Shown: piece after piece, positions 18,807-31,008 of the stretch
Layout: each line of letters begins with the position of its first letter
Numbering within the stretch: position 1 is the first letter of the stretch
Assembly: GCF_900116605.1 (NCBI RefSeq)
Contig: NZ_FPBC01000007.1
Coordinates: 124,001-188,000 of the forward strand
From: Pseudomonas marincola
GTDB lineage: Bacteria; Pseudomonadota; Gammaproteobacteria; Pseudomonadales; Pseudomonadaceae
Length of the DNA stretch: 64,000 bases
Reading direction: 5' to 3'
The notes under the pieces: generated by a model
What the model saw: the letters and a program-made list of their open reading frames with translations, nothing else
The model's database searches: none
Told to the model about the DNA's origin: nothing
Program-made: the position numbers and the translations under genes

Positions 18807-19667
18807 TTAAACCGCGGCAGCGCCGCCGACGATTTCCGAAATCTCTTGGGTAATTGCTGCCTGACGCGCCTTGTTATAGACCAGTTGTAGATCACTGATC
18901 AGATCACCGGCGTTGTCGGTGGCGTTCTTCATTGCAATCATCCGCGCAGCTTGTTCAGCTGCGTTGTTCTCAACCACTGCCTGGTAAACCTGCGACTCCA
19001 CGTAACGTACCATCAAGCCGTCGAGCAGCTCTTTGGCGTCGGGTTCGTACAGGTAGTCCCAGTGATGCTTGAGACCTTCATCCGGAGTCGCCACCAATGG
19101 AATCAATTGTTCCACTGTCGGCTTTTGCGTCATGGTGTTGACGAACTTGTTCGAGACCACGGACAAACGATCGATACGACCTTCGAGGTACGCATCGAGC
19201 ATTACCTTGACGCTACCAATCAGATCATTGATCGATGGTTCTTCGCCCAGGTGGCTGATCGCAGCAACTACATTGCCACCAAAGTTGCGGAAGAAGCCCG
19301 CGCCCTTGCTGCCAATTACGCAGAGATCAATCTCTACGCCTTGCTCGCGATTGCTCGCCATGTCTTTGACCAGAGCCTTGAACAGGTTGGTATTCAGACC
19401 ACCACACAGACCACGGTCACTGCTCACCACCACATAACCTACACGCTTTACTTCGCGCTCGATCATGAACGGATGACGGTATTCCGGGTTAGCGTTGGCC
19501 AGATGACCAATAACCTGGCGGATACGCTCCGCGTAAGGACGGCTAGACGCCATGCGCATTTGTGCTCTGCGCATTTTGCTGACCGCCACTTTCTCCATGG
19601 CGCTGGTGATCTTCTGCGTGCTTTTGATGCTCGCAATCTTGCTGCGAATCTCTTTTGCGCCTGCCAT
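18807..19667 (-). CDS. atpG: F1Fo ATP synthase gamma subunit
   Basis: 286 residues, the rotor shaft of F1. The N-terminal helix ([20 protein letters not shown]) and the C-terminal helix (ending [12 protein letters not shown]) form the coiled coil inside the alpha/beta ring; the central Rossmann-like part has [10 protein letters not shown]. Length and ends match other Pseudomonas gamma subunits. Lies between atpA and atpD in the usual order. Confidence 0.97.
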   Translation of the reverse strand: MAGAKEIRSKIASIKSTQKITSAMEKVAVSKMRRAQMRMASSRPYAERIRQVIGHLANANPEYRHPFMIEREVKRVGYVVVSSDRGLCGGLNTNLFKALVKDMASNREQGVEIDLCVIGSKGAGFFRNFGGNVVAAISHLGEEPSINDLIGSVKVMLDAYLEGRIDRLSVVSNKFVNTMTQKPTVEQLIPLVATPDEGLKHHWDYLYEPDAKELLDGLMVRYVESQVYQAVVENNAAEQAARMIAMKNATDNAGDLISDLQLVYNKARQAAITQEISEIVGGAAAV

Positions 19668-19717
19668 TTGACACCTATCAGGTTAGCAAGCGAGGGCCGC
19701 TAAGCCCTCGCTGCGGC

Positions 19718-21262
19718 TTACCAGGTTTGGGTGGCTTTGAACTTCTCGACACCGGCTTTGAGGCCTGCGTCGATTTCGTCGTTGAAGTCACCCTTCACGT
19801 TGATCTTCGCCATCAAATCGGCGTGATCACGGTTGAAGTAAGCAATCAGAGCCTGTTCGAAAGCGCCAACTTTGGCAACTTCGATATCACGCAGGAAGCC
19901 ACGTTCTGCTGCGTACAGCGACAGTGACATATCTGCGATGGACATAGGCGCATACTGCTTCTGCTTCATCAGCTCAGTTACACGTTCGCCGTGCTCAAGC
20001 TGCTTACGAGTGGCTTCGTCCAGGTCAGATGCGAACTGGGCGAATGCCGCCAATTCACGGTACTGAGCCAGAGCGGTACGGATACCACCGGAAAGCTTCT
20101 TGATGATCTTGGTCTGAGCCGCGCCACCAACACGAGATACCGAAATACCAGCGTTGACCGCCGGACGGATACCCGAGTTGAACATCGAGGTCTCAAGGAA
20201 GATCTGACCGTCGGTGATCGAGATCACGTTGGTCGGTACGAACGCAGAAACGTCGCCAGCCTGGGTCTCAATGATTGGCAGAGCGGTCAAAGAACCGGTC
20301 TTGCCAGTCACGGCGCCATTGGTGAACTTCTCAACGTACTCTTCGGATACGCGCGATGCACGCTCCAACAGACGGCTGTGGAGATAGAACACGTCGCCTG
20401 GGTAAGCTTCACGGCCCGGCGGACGGCGCAGCAACAGGGAAATCTGACGATAAGCCACTGCTTGCTTGGACAGATCGTCATAAACGATCAGCGCGTCTTC
20501 ACCACGGTCACGGAAGTATTCACCCATGGTGCAACCGGAGTAGGCAGAAATGTACTGCAGAGCTGGCGATTCGGAAGCCGAAGCAGCCACCACGATGGTG
20601 TTTGCCAGAGCGCCGTTTTCTTCCAGCTTGCGCACAACGTTAGCGATGGTCGATTGCTTCTGACCGATTGCTACGTAGACGCACTTAATGCCGCTGTCTT
20701 TCTGATTGATGATGGCGTCGACTGCCAGAGCAGTCTTACCGATCTGACGGTCACCAATGATCAGCTCACGCTGGCCACGGCCTACCGGGATCATGGCATC
20801 GACTGACTTGTAGCCAGTCTGTACCGGCTGATCAACCGACTTACGCCAGATCACGCCCGGTGCAACCTTTTCAACAGCGTCGGTAGCAACGTTGTTCAGC
20901 GGGCCTTTACCGTCGATTGGGTTACCCAATGCGTCAACAACGCGGCCCAGCAGTTCCGGACCAACCGGAACTTCCAGGATGCGGCCGGTGCACTTGGCGC
21001 TCATGCCTTCAGCGAGCGACGTGTACGCACCCAGTACCACCGCACCTACGGAGTCTTGCTCCAGGTTCAGTGCCATACCGTAGACGCTACCCGGGAACTC
21101 GATCATTTCGCCGTACATAGCATCGGCGAGACCGTGAATACGCACGATACCGTCAGATACGCTGACGATAGTGCCTTCGTTTCGGGCTTGGGAAGAGACG
21201 TCGAGATTCTCGATACGTCCCTTGATGATTTCACTTATTTCGGAAGGATTGAGTTGCTGCAT
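19718..21262 (-). CDS. atpA: F1Fo ATP synthase alpha subunit
   Basis: 514 residues, the non-catalytic nucleotide-binding subunit of F1. Walker A GDRQIGKT lies at 170-177, Walker B is [11 protein letters not shown], and the arginine finger lies in the ISRVGG stretch. The N-terminus ([17 protein letters not shown]) binds the delta subunit of the stator. Sixth gene of the operon, 21 bases after atpH. Confidence 0.98.
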   Translation of the reverse strand: MQQLNPSEISEIIKGRIENLDVSSQARNEGTIVSVSDGIVRIHGLADAMYGEMIEFPGSVYGMALNLEQDSVGAVVLGAYTSLAEGMSAKCTGRILEVPVGPELLGRVVDALGNPIDGKGPLNNVATDAVEKVAPGVIWRKSVDQPVQTGYKSVDAMIPVGRGQRELIIGDRQIGKTALAVDAIINQKDSGIKCVYVAIGQKQSTIANVVRKLEENGALANTIVVAASASESPALQYISAYSGCTMGEYFRDRGEDALIVYDDLSKQAVAYRQISLLLRRPPGREAYPGDVFYLHSRLLERASRVSEEYVEKFTNGAVTGKTGSLTALPIIETQAGDVSAFVPTNVISITDGQIFLETSMFNSGIRPAVNAGISVSRVGGAAQTKIIKKLSGGIRTALAQYRELAAFAQFASDLDEATRKQLEHGERVTELMKQKQYAPMSIADMSLSLYAAERGFLRDIEVAKVGAFEQALIAYFNRDHADLMAKINVKGDFNDEIDAGLKAGVEKFKATQTW

Positions 21263-21283
21263 AGCTCTGCTGCCCCTTCAAAC

Positions 21284-21820
21284 TCAAGATTTCAATGCTT
21301 CGGCCAGCTTCGCGATTTTGCCGCGAACTGAGCCATCGATAACCAGGTCGCCGGCGCGAATGATGACACCACCGATAAGGGCAGCATCCTCCGCGGCGTG
21401 CAGACGCACTTCTCGGCCGAGCCGTGCACTGAGAACCTTGGCGAGTTTGTCTTGCTGTTCATCGTTCAACGCAAAGGCGCTAGTAACGTCCACATCAATC
21501 GACTTTTCCTGCTCGGCTTTTAACAGCTCGAACAGTTCAGACACGTGTGGCAGCAATGCCAGACGGTCGTTTTCAGCCAGGATGTGGATGAAATTGCTAA
21601 CCGATCCATCAAACTTGTCACCACACACCTCAACAAAGGTGGTGGCCTTGTCTTTACTCGTCAAACGCGGGGCCTTGAGCACGCGCTGCATGGTGTCGTC
21701 TTGCGACACCTCTGCAGCCAGGCCGAGCATGGCTGACCAATTGGCCAGCTGCTGGTGGGCCTGGGCGTACTCGAAGGCAGCCTTAGCGTAAGGTCGGGCC
21801 AACGTGGTCAATTCTGCCAT
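21284..21820 (-). CDS. atpH: F1Fo ATP synthase delta subunit
   Basis: 178 residues. Stator protein that ties the b-subunit dimer to the top of F1. The N-terminal six-helix bundle begins [16 protein letters not shown]; the C-terminal part has the family signature [21 protein letters not shown]. Separated by 14 bases from atpF upstream and 21 from atpA downstream. Confidence 0.97.
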   Translation of the reverse strand: MAELTTLARPYAKAAFEYAQAHQQLANWSAMLGLAAEVSQDDTMQRVLKAPRLTSKDKATTFVEVCGDKFDGSVSNFIHILAENDRLALLPHVSELFELLKAEQEKSIDVDVTSAFALNDEQQDKLAKVLSARLGREVRLHAAEDAALIGGVIIRAGDLVIDGSVRGKIAKLAEALKS

Positions 21821-21834
21821 GATCGCGCCCTCGC

Positions 21835-22305
21835 TTAAATTTCGGCTGCCAGTTTGGAAACCAGCTCCGCATGCGCGTTTTGGTCGATCGAAACGCCCAG
21901 GATCTTCTCAGCACCGCCGACAGCCAGTGCGCCAACTTGGGCACGCAGGGCGTCTTTAACGCTGTTGATTTCCTGTTCGATCTCGGCCTGAGCCTGAGCC
22001 TTCACGCGGTCAGCTTCAACGCGGGCCTGTTCACGGGCCTCGTCGACAATCTGAGTGCCACGCTTCTTGGCTTGCTCAATGATTTCAGCTGCCTGTGCTT
22101 TAGCTTCGCGCAGTTGCTGACCCGCTTTCTCTTGGGCCAACTCCAAATCACGAGCTGCACGGCTGGCAGCGTCCAGACCCTCTGCGATCTTCTTTTGACG
22201 CTCTTGCAGAGCTGTAATGACCGGAGGCCATACAAACTTCATGCAGAACATCACGAAGATGAAGAAGGCAACGGCCTGGCCAATCAGGGTTGCATTAATG
22301 TTCAC
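21835..22305 (-). CDS. atpF: F1Fo ATP synthase b subunit
   Basis: 156 residues. One N-terminal membrane helix (about 5-25) followed by a long charged, Ala/Glu/Gln-rich helix that dimerises as the outer stalk. The start [20 protein letters not shown] is the usual one. Length is the same as in E. coli b. Fourth in the operon. Confidence 0.97.
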   Translation of the reverse strand: MNINATLIGQAVAFFIFVMFCMKFVWPPVITALQERQKKIAEGLDAASRAARDLELAQEKAGQQLREAKAQAAEIIEQAKKRGTQIVDEAREQARVEADRVKAQAQAEIEQEINSVKDALRAQVGALAVGGAEKILGVSIDQNAHAELVSKLAAEI

Positions 22306-22363
22306 GCCAACACCTCGCTCGTTCGTTGTTCAACAAACCATCTCACTCGTAATAACCGAGTGA

Positions 22364-22636
<273 letters not shown>

Positions 22637-22755
22637 TTATGTCGTATTGGTTAAGTGTTACTAAGGTTAAGCGTTAAAGCTAAATCGTTTTCCAGCAAGC
22701 CCTTGCGGGCGTCCACCGATATCGCTGCGCACCTTTGCAGGTACGCGGTGCGCTA

Positions 22756-24052
<1,297 letters not shown>

Positions 24053-24209
24053 TGTTTCCTGAAATCAGACCTCTGGCTTCGACGACCGGGTATCCCAACA
24101 CAGTTGGCATAGTTTATGCCGTCGAAATGCGCGCAGAGTATAGGGGCGCAGGCCGCCCCATTCAACTGTCAGGTAGTGATTTCCGACTAGTGCTACATGG
24201 CTAAATGTT

Positions 24210-25082
24210 TCAGTGGATGTGCGCGAGCACTCCTTGCAGTTCATCCAGCGAGCTATAACGGATGACCAACTGGCCCTTGCCCTTCTGTCCATGCTTGATC
24301 TGCACGGGAGAGCCCAAGCGCTCAGCCAGACGCTGTTCCAGCCGGGTGATGTCCGGGTCTGCTTTAGCTACAGCAGCGGGCTTCTCTTTGCTGTTCAACC
24401 ACTGACGAACCAGCGCTTCAGTTTGGCGCACAGTGAGACCGCGTGCGACAACATGTCGCGCACCTTCAACCTGCTGTTCGAGGGGTAGGCCGAGCAATGC
24501 ACGGGCATGACCCATTTCGAGGTCGCCATGCGAGAGCAATGTTTTAATCTCTTCCGGCAAGCTAATCAAGCGCAACAAGTTGGTGATGGTCACACGTGAC
24601 TTACCCACGGCATCAGCAACTTGCTGTTGAGTGAGTTGAAATTCCTGCTGCAGACGCTGCAACGCCATCGCTTCTTCGATCGGATTGAGGTCTTCGCGCT
24701 GAATGTTCTCGATCAGCGCCATGGCCACGGCGGCTTCATCAGCCAACTCGCGAACCATTGCCGGAATCTTTTCCAGCCCGGCTTGCTGCGATGCGCGCCA
24801 GCGACGTTCACCGGCAACGATCTCGAAACGCCCCTTGGCGATCGGGCGTACGACGATGGGCTGCATCACACCGTGGGTCTTGATCGAGTGCGCGAGTTCT
24901 TCCAGCGCAGTCACGTCCATATCCCGACGCGGCTGATACTTGCCGCGCTGGATCAGGTCCAGTGGCAGATATTGCAGTTCGTTAGGATCAACCTGTGTGG
25001 CTTCTTCTTGCAGCTTATCGACGGTGGAACCGCCCAAAAGAGCGTCCAAGCCACGTCCAAGCCCGCGTTTTTTGGCGGCCAT
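24210..25082 (-). CDS. parB: Chromosome partition protein ParB
   Basis: 290 residues. Binds parS and spreads as a CTP clamp to mark the origin region for segregation. The N-terminus MAAKKRGLGRGLDALLGG is typical and contacts ParA; the CTPase/ParB domain includes GERRWRASQ; the helix-turn-helix has QQVADAVGKSRVTITN; the C-terminal dimer domain ends the protein. ATG at 25082 has AAGGAA six bases upstream; the in-frame TTG at 25088 abuts that SD and is rejected. Two parS sites in recF lie about 14 kb away. Confidence 0.97.
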   Translation of the reverse strand: MAAKKRGLGRGLDALLGGSTVDKLQEEATQVDPNELQYLPLDLIQRGKYQPRRDMDVTALEELAHSIKTHGVMQPIVVRPIAKGRFEIVAGERRWRASQQAGLEKIPAMVRELADEAAVAMALIENIQREDLNPIEEAMALQRLQQEFQLTQQQVADAVGKSRVTITNLLRLISLPEEIKTLLSHGDLEMGHARALLGLPLEQQVEGARHVVARGLTVRQTEALVRQWLNSKEKPAAVAKADPDITRLEQRLAERLGSPVQIKHGQKGKGQLVIRYSSLDELQGVLAHIH

Positions 25083-25100
25083 GCGCAATTCCTTATTCGA

Positions 25101-25892
25101 TTACAGTGCGGGCGCTTTGCGAGCGTTTGCACGCTGACGGCGAACCAATTCGCCAGCCAATGCCAAATAGGCGATGGCCCCCCGCGATTGCTTATCGTAG
25201 CTCAGCGCCGGCATACCAAAACTCGGGGCTTCAGCCAGTCGTACGTTACGCGGGATGACCGTTTGATAAAGCTTGTCGCCAAAATGTTCCTTCAACTGAG
25301 CCGACACATCATTGGTCAGGCTCATGCGAGGGTCATACATGGTGCGCAACAAACCTTCAATTCTCAGTTCAGGGTTGAGCAACTTGGCGATGCGTTGAAT
25401 GCTGTTGACCAGATCACTCAAACCTTCCAACGCATAGTACTCACACTGCATCGGGATGATCACGCCGTCAGATGCCACCAATGCGTTAACGGTGAGCATG
25501 GATAAAGCCGGCGGACAATCGATGAGGATGTAATCGTAGTTTTCGCGGATCGGCGCCAACGCATTACGCAGGCGGCTCTCCTTCATTTTCACTTCAAGCA
25601 AATCAACTTCTGCAGCCGTGAGGTCACGGTTAGCCGGCAGTAGCTGGTAACCGCCATGCTCGGAGAACTGCATTGCCTCGACCAGATTGCATTCACCGGT
25701 GAGCACGTCATAAATCGAATTTTCCAGCGCATGCTTATCCACACCACTGCCCATGGTGGCGTTGCCTTGCGGATCGAGGTCGATCAACAGCACGCGGCGT
25801 TTGGTGGCGACCAGAGAGGCAGCCAGATTGACGCAGGTGGTGGTCTTGCCCACGCCGCCTTTCTGGTTAGCTATTGCGAATACCTTTGCCAT
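25101..25892 (-). CDS. parA: Chromosome partition ATPase ParA (Soj)
   Basis: 263 residues. Deviant Walker A KGGVGKTT at 11-18, Walker A' DLDPQGNAT, Walker B DCPPALS. Dimerises on ATP, binds DNA without sequence preference, and moves ParB-parS complexes. Lies 18 bases upstream of parB in the same operon and 13 bases after rsmG. A perfect DnaA box lies inside the gene (25735-25743). Confidence 0.97.
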   Translation of the reverse strand: MAKVFAIANQKGGVGKTTTCVNLAASLVATKRRVLLIDLDPQGNATMGSGVDKHALENSIYDVLTGECNLVEAMQFSEHGGYQLLPANRDLTAAEVDLLEVKMKESRLRNALAPIRENYDYILIDCPPALSMLTVNALVASDGVIIPMQCEYYALEGLSDLVNSIQRIAKLLNPELRIEGLLRTMYDPRMSLTNDVSAQLKEHFGDKLYQTVIPRNVRLAEAPSFGMPALSYDKQSRGAIAYLALAGELVRRQRANARKAPAL

Positions 25893-25905
25893 ACTGCTTT
25901 TCCCC

Positions 25906-26565
25906 TTAGACCAAGCGTCGCAGTATCAACAGATGGCGCTGACCTTGGCAACCGGGAACCTTGAGAACATGCGTTGCGGTCAGACTAAAATCTTCTGGCA
26001 GCGCTTGCAGTTCATCATCCGGATGCACGCCTTTCATTGCCAACCATTGGGTATTGCCATCGCCCAAATGACGCGTCCAGTCAGAAAAGTCCTGCAGCGA
26101 ACTAAAAGCCCGGGAGCAAATACCACTGAATGGCTGCGCCGGCGTGAATGCTTCTACCCGGCTGTGGATAACTTCAAGGTTGGCCAGTTTCAGCTCAAGT
26201 TTTACCTGAGTCAGAAAACGGGTTTTCTTACCGTTGGAGTCCAGCAGGGTGAATTGCTTCTGCGGGAACAGGATGGCCAATGGAATACCTGGCATTCCGC
26301 CGCCGCTGCCCACGTCGAGCCAGTTATCCCCAGCCTCGGCGACAAACTTGACCACACTTAAGCTATCGAGCAGGTGCCGCGAAACCATCTCATCGGGGTT
26401 ACGCACCGCGGTCAGGTTATACGCCTTGTTCCACTTGATCAGAAGTTCGAGATAGCCAAGCAGCAATTGCTGCTGTTCGGCAGAAACCTCAACACCGAGT
26501 TCACGAGCACCACGAGCGAGTTCTTCTGCATGCTGGCTTGTTACGAAAGTTTTTACACCGCTCAT
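25906..26565 (-). CDS. rsmG: 16S rRNA (guanine527-N7)-methyltransferase RsmG
   Basis: 219 residues. SAM-dependent enzyme methylating G527 of 16S rRNA; loss gives low-level streptomycin resistance. The SAM-binding motif is [16 protein letters not shown]. The ATG at 26563-26565 overlaps the mnmG stop (TGATG), so it is chosen over a TTG one codon upstream. Contains a DnaA box (26163-26171). Confidence 0.96.
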   Translation of the reverse strand: MSGVKTFVTSQHAEELARGARELGVEVSAEQQQLLLGYLELLIKWNKAYNLTAVRNPDEMVSRHLLDSLSVVKFVAEAGDNWLDVGSGGGMPGIPLAILFPQKQFTLLDSNGKKTRFLTQVKLELKLANLEVIHSRVEAFTPAQPFSGICSRAFSSLQDFSDWTRHLGDGNTQWLAMKGVHPDDELQALPEDFSLTATHVLKVPGCQGQRHLLILRRLV

Positions 26566-28457
26566 CAAGCGCTCTGCTCCAACTGGCGACCGGCACCGCG
26601 TTTTTTAAGGTGAATCAGCAACAGCGAAATCGCCGCCGGGGTAACACCCGGAATACGTGAAGCCTGGCCCAGTGTTTCCGGGCGAGTAGCGCTCAGCTTG
26701 GCCTGAATCTCGTTGGACAGGCCGGAAATCGTTGAATAGTCGATATCGGCTGGCAGCTTGGTGTCTTCACTGGCGCGCAAGCGGGCGATTTCTTCTTGCT
26801 GGCGGTCAATGTATCCCGCGTATTTGGTTTTGATCTCGACCTGTTCGGCAACCTGCGGATCAAGCGCGCCGCCACCGGTGACTTCAACCAGCCCTTGATA
26901 ATCAATTTCCGGACGCGTCAGCAGGTTGAGCAAATTGTACTCGTGAGTCAGCGGTGTGCCGAAACGCTCGGCAATGGCCGTGCCTTGCGGCGTATTCGGG
27001 CGCACCCATGTATTTTTCAGGCGTTGTTCTTCAAGCGCAATGGCCTCGCGCTTGGTTTCAAATGCTGCCCAGCGCTGATCGTTGACCAAGCCCAGTTCGC
27101 GGCCCTTTTCAGTGAGGCGCAAGTCGGCGTTGTCTTCACGCAGAATCAGGCGATATTCAGCCCGTGAGGTAAACATCCGATACGGCTCTTGCGTACCCAG
27201 GGTGATCAGGTCGTCGACCAGCACGCCGATGTACGCCTCATCGCGACGCGGACACCAGGCATCTTTGCCCTGGGCGCGAAGTGCAGCGTTGGCACCGGCC
27301 AACAGACCTTGCGCACCAGCTTCTTCGTAACCGGTGGTGCCGTTGATCTGGCCTGCAAAGAACAAACCGCCGATAACTTTGGTTTCGAGGCTGTATTTCA
27401 GATCACGCGGATCGAAATAGTCATATTCAATCGCATAGCCGGGACGCACGATGTGAGCGTTTTCCATGCCGACAATCGAACGCACGATCTGTATCTGCAC
27501 ATCGAACGGCAATGAAGTCGAAATACCGTTCGGATACAACTCATGGGTATTCAGGCCTTCCGGCTCGATGAATACCTGATGGCTCTGCTTGTCGGCAAAA
27601 CGATGAATTTTGTCTTCGATAGACGGGCAATAACGCGGGCCTACGCCTTCGATCACACCGGAATACATCGGTGAGCGATCAAGGTTGGCGGCGATGATTT
27701 CGTGAGTGCGCGCATTGGTGTGAGTAATCCAGCAACTGACTTGCTGCGGATGCTGCTCTTTGCTGCCCAAAAACGACATCACTGGAATCGGTGTATCGCC
27801 CGGTTGCTCGGCCATCACCGAGAAATCCACAGAACGACCATCGATACGCGGTGGTGTGCCGGTTTTCAGACGTCCAACACGCAGCGGCAATTCACGCAAA
27901 CGGTGCGCCAGTGCAATCGACGGAGGATCACCCGCACGGCCACCAGAGTAATTCTGCATACCAATGTGGATAAGTCCGCCGAGGAATGTCCCGGTAGTCA
28001 GAACTACCGAATCCGCCATAAAACGCAGTCCCATCTGGGTAACTACGCCTTTGACTTCATCGTTCTCGACGATCAGGTCGTCTGCAGCTTGCTGGAAGAT
28101 CCACAGATTTTCCTGGTTCTCCAGGGTTTCGCGAATAGCGGCCTTGTACAACACGCGATCTGCCTGAGCCCGTGTAGCGCGGACTGCAGGACCTTTGCGG
28201 CTGTTGAGCACACGAAACTGAATGCCACCTTTGTCGGTCGCTTCAGCCATTGCGCCGCCGAGTGCGTCGATTTCCTTGACCAGATGGCTCTTACCAATCC
28301 CGCCAATTGCCGGGTTGCAGCTCATCTGCCCCAGCGTTTCCACGTTATGAGTAAGCAGTAGGGTTTTTACACCCATGCGTGCAGCTGCCAACGCAGCTTC
28401 GGTGCCGGCGTGACCACCGCCGATAACGATCACTTGAAAACGGGAAGGGAAATCCAC
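26565..28457 (-). CDS. mnmG: tRNA uridine-5-carboxymethylaminomethyl modification enzyme, FAD subunit
   Basis: 630 residues from a GTG start at 28455-28457 (GAGG six bases upstream), opening [20 protein letters not shown]; the longer frame to 28577 adds unrelated residues. The FAD-binding motif GGGHAG is at 13-18; the C-terminal domain that binds MnmE ends with [13 protein letters not shown]. With MnmE it modifies U34 of several tRNAs. The stop overlaps rsmG by one base. A second GTG one codon upstream is possible but closer to the SD. First gene of the mnmG-rsmG-parA-parB group, beside an origin-like region. Confidence 0.96.
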   Translation of the reverse strand: MDFPSRFQVIVIGGGHAGTEAALAAARMGVKTLLLTHNVETLGQMSCNPAIGGIGKSHLVKEIDALGGAMAEATDKGGIQFRVLNSRKGPAVRATRAQADRVLYKAAIRETLENQENLWIFQQAADDLIVENDEVKGVVTQMGLRFMADSVVLTTGTFLGGLIHIGMQNYSGGRAGDPPSIALAHRLRELPLRVGRLKTGTPPRIDGRSVDFSVMAEQPGDTPIPVMSFLGSKEQHPQQVSCWITHTNARTHEIIAANLDRSPMYSGVIEGVGPRYCPSIEDKIHRFADKQSHQVFIEPEGLNTHELYPNGISTSLPFDVQIQIVRSIVGMENAHIVRPGYAIEYDYFDPRDLKYSLETKVIGGLFFAGQINGTTGYEEAGAQGLLAGANAALRAQGKDAWCPRRDEAYIGVLVDDLITLGTQEPYRMFTSRAEYRLILREDNADLRLTEKGRELGLVNDQRWAAFETKREAIALEEQRLKNTWVRPNTPQGTAIAERFGTPLTHEYNLLNLLTRPEIDYQGLVEVTGGGALDPQVAEQVEIKTKYAGYIDRQQEEIARLRASEDTKLPADIDYSTISGLSNEIQAKLSATRPETLGQASRIPGVTPAAISLLLIHLKKRGAGRQLEQSA

Positions 28458-28689
28458 CACGCACCTCGTGCCTGTACTGAAAAATGAGGCTTTTATCAGA
28501 GAACTCGCGGGCCTACTTCGCTGGGTAGTCCGGCATTTCTCAAGGCGTGCCATTGCGTAATAACGCTCAAATGCCACTGAAAAGCTGAATAGCCGGTAAG
28601 TATAGGCAGTTAAGCGACCTTAAAGAAGCCTTTTGCACAAAAAATAGCCAATCAGCCCTTAGCGCCCAAACGGTCCTGATTTGGCAATG

Positions 28690-28995
28690 CAGACGAGTCA
28701 GCTAATAAGAATAAAAAAGAAAGAATTTTTATAAAGCTTTGTTTATATGTTTATAAAGTAGCAAGCACTTTTCTGTGGATACATTGCTACAAGCCAATAA
28801 ACACGTACTGTACAGCGATGTATGGAACTGTGTTAAGCCTGCCATCTAACTGTCAGATAGCCGTCACTAAGCTGTGGATGAAAGAGCTACTTATGCACAG
28901 GGCAGTTTATCCTCAACTTTGTCACCTGCTTATGGACCGGGCTTAGGGCCGCTTTTCCACAGGGTTTATGCACACCCATAAAAGCCGTGGATAAA
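28690..28995. other. Origin-like region upstream of mnmG
   Basis: An AT-rich stretch (about 28698-28768) is followed by seven one-mismatch DnaA boxes in 220 bases: 28774-28782, 28873-28881, 28891-28899, 28907-28915, 28953-28961, 28966-28974 and 28986-28994. No protein gene fits between 28458 and 29009. Being next to mnmG (gidA) it resembles the E. coli-type origin position, and Pseudomonas has been reported to carry two origin-like fragments here. It also holds the mnmG promoter. Confidence 0.55.
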
Positions 28996-29009
28996 GAGGC
29001 CCTAAGGTC

Positions 29010-30008
29010 TTACTGCGGGATGACCAAGGTATTCAGGAAGAAGCCACCGCACAGCAGCAAAGTGAAGAGTATGGCGCCCATCAGCATCGGTTTAGCCCCA
29101 GCCTGCTTGAGTACACGCCATTGTGTCTGGCTACCCAGTGCTGCCATGGCCATGGCCAAAGTCAGTTGGCTGATCATCTGCAAGCTGTGGATAACCATTG
29201 GAGGTAAGGCGACCCAGCTGTTGATACCGGCTGCAGCAATAAATCCGAGAACAAACCAAGGAATGTTGATTTTGCGTGTGGCGCTGCCTGCTGTTTCCTG
29301 GCCTTTGCTCTTGCGCATCATCACGCTGCTGAGAATCAGGATGAATGGAGCCAGCAGCATCACTCTGATCAGCTTGACCACAACTGCAGACTGCAAGGCT
29401 TCGCCGCTCACTGAGTCACCCGCAGCAACTGCCTGAGCGACCTCATGGATGGTGCTGCCGATGTAAATCCCGAAGTTATGATCAGTCATGCCGCTAAACT
29501 GAAAGATCAGTGGATAACTGAACATGGCCAGCGTGCCAAACAGCACAACAGTGGCGACAGCTACAGTCACGTGTTGTTGTTTGGCTTTAACCACAGGTTC
29601 ACTGGCAAGAACTGCAGCCGCGCCGCAAATTGCGCTGCCCGCAGATATCAGGATGGACAGCTCGCGGGGCAACTTGAACAGTTTTATCCCCAGCCAGGTT
29701 CCTATCAGCAAGATGCTGGTGGTGACCATGATGTCCAGGACAACAGCTTGCCAACCGACTTGTACGATCTGTTGAAAGCTGAGACTGAAGCCAAACAGGA
29801 TAATCCCGGTGCGCAACAGACGTTGCTGGCAGAACCGGGTGAATGCCTGTTCCCGTGCAGTTGGCGTTTGTTGATTGAAGTGGCCATAGATAACGCCGAG
29901 CAGAATGGCCAGTGGCAGGGCGCTGAGCCCCAAATGGGCAACCGCTGGGATTTGCGCGAGAAGCAGCGAAGCGATTGCGATCAGTGGCAGTGCTATCAGA
30001 GTACGCAT
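29010..30008 (-). CDS. YeiH-family putative sulfate/anion exporter
   Basis: 332 residues with about ten membrane helices and the family features SAGSAICGAAAVLASEPVV, IGSTIHEVAQAVAAG and a Gly/Ala-rich C-terminal helix pair. UPF0324/YeiH proteins are inner-membrane carriers proposed to export sulfate or related anions; no substrate is proven. It is divergent from a LysR-type gene 101 bases away, the same pairing as yeiH-yeiE in enterobacteria. In other pseudomonads mnmG and mnmE are much closer, so this pair looks inserted. A DnaA box lies inside (29186-29194). Confidence 0.85.
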   Translation of the reverse strand: MRTLIALPLIAIASLLLAQIPAVAHLGLSALPLAILLGVIYGHFNQQTPTAREQAFTRFCQQRLLRTGIILFGFSLSFQQIVQVGWQAVVLDIMVTTSILLIGTWLGIKLFKLPRELSILISAGSAICGAAAVLASEPVVKAKQQHVTVAVATVVLFGTLAMFSYPLIFQFSGMTDHNFGIYIGSTIHEVAQAVAAGDSVSGEALQSAVVVKLIRVMLLAPFILILSSVMMRKSKGQETAGSATRKINIPWFVLGFIAAAGINSWVALPPMVIHSLQMISQLTLAMAMAALGSQTQWRVLKQAGAKPMLMGAILFTLLLCGGFFLNTLVIPQ

Positions 30009-30109
30009 AGTTATTCACAAGGCTGAAAAATGTTAGGTCTAATAGTGCGCCGGTGATACTGTTAATAAAAATGGATTGTTTTAATGCATTACATAAGCTG
30101 AGCTGAACT

Positions 30110-31006
30110 ATGAGCGTATCGATCAGGCAACTGAAGATTTTCGAAGCCACCGCACGCCTGGGACGGCTGACTGCCGCAGCGGATGACCAAGCCATCAGCC
30201 AGTCGGCTGCAAGTCAGGCGTTGAAAGAGCTGGAATCGGAATTAGGTTATCCACTGTTCATGCGCATCGGTCGTGAACTGGTCATTACCGATGCTGGGCG
30301 CAATGCGCTGCCGAAGGTGGGACAGATCCTGCAAGCTCTGGACAGCCTTATGCACAGCGAGGCTGATGAAATCAGTGGTGTGCTACGCGTTGCAGCCAGT
30401 GTGACCATTGGCAGTTACTTGCTGCCTGGTCTGTTGAGCCGATTTATCCACAACCATCCTCAGGTTGATCCCGATGTTCGCATCAGTAATACCGGAGAAG
30501 TCATCAGTGCTGTGGAAAAGGGCCAGGTCCATATTGGCTTGATAGAAGGTCCCGCCACCCATAATCATTTGCTGATTACGCCGTGGAGCGAAGACCAGCT
30601 GGCAGTCTTCTGCCGACCCGACCATCCACTCGCCGCTGTGGGTAAGTTAACTGCCACGCAAATAGCGCAGCAGCGTTGGGTCTTGCGCGAGCATGGCTCA
30701 GGCACGCGTGCCGTATTTGACGCTGCCGTTCAGCAAGTCTGTGGACAAGTTAAATTGGCGTTGGAGTTGAATCGTCAGGAAGCTATCAAGCAATCGGTGA
30801 AGGCTGGATTGGGAATCGGTTGTTTGTCTGCCTTGTCGATTGCAGAACAGGTAGACGCCGGTGAGCTGGTGGTTTTGCATACACCATTGGAATTACGCCG
30901 GCGGTTTTCGCTGGTTTCCCCCCCCGTTGAGCAGAGTAATGCCTTGGTCAGGGCCTTTATCGAGCATTTACAACAGCATGCCAAGGCTGAAACTGTGGAT
31001 AAGTAA
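30110..31006 (+). CDS. LysR-family regulator, YeiE-like
   Basis: 298 residues. The N-terminal winged helix-turn-helix (about 1-60) has SIRQLKIFEATARLGRLTAA and SQSAASQALKELE; the C-terminal periplasmic-binding-like effector domain starts near residue 88 (VAASVTIGSYLLPGLLSRF). It most likely controls the divergent yeiH-like gene from the 101-base gap between them. Two perfect DnaA boxes lie in the gene (30444-30452 and 30994-31002). The stop is two bases from the convergent mnmE stop. Confidence 0.9.
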   Translation: MSVSIRQLKIFEATARLGRLTAAADDQAISQSAASQALKELESELGYPLFMRIGRELVITDAGRNALPKVGQILQALDSLMHSEADEISGVLRVAASVTIGSYLLPGLLSRFIHNHPQVDPDVRISNTGEVISAVEKGQVHIGLIEGPATHNHLLITPWSEDQLAVFCRPDHPLAAVGKLTATQIAQQRWVLREHGSGTRAVFDAAVQQVCGQVKLALELNRQEAIKQSVKAGLGIGCLSALSIAEQVDAGELVVLHTPLELRRRFSLVSPPVEQSNALVRAFIEHLQQHAKAETVDK

Positions 31007-31008
31007 GC

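Noticed and set aside
28458..28577. Longer N-terminus for mnmG
   Set aside because: The extra residues have no likeness to MnmG; the GTG at 28457 with GAGG upstream gives the standard start and 630-residue length.
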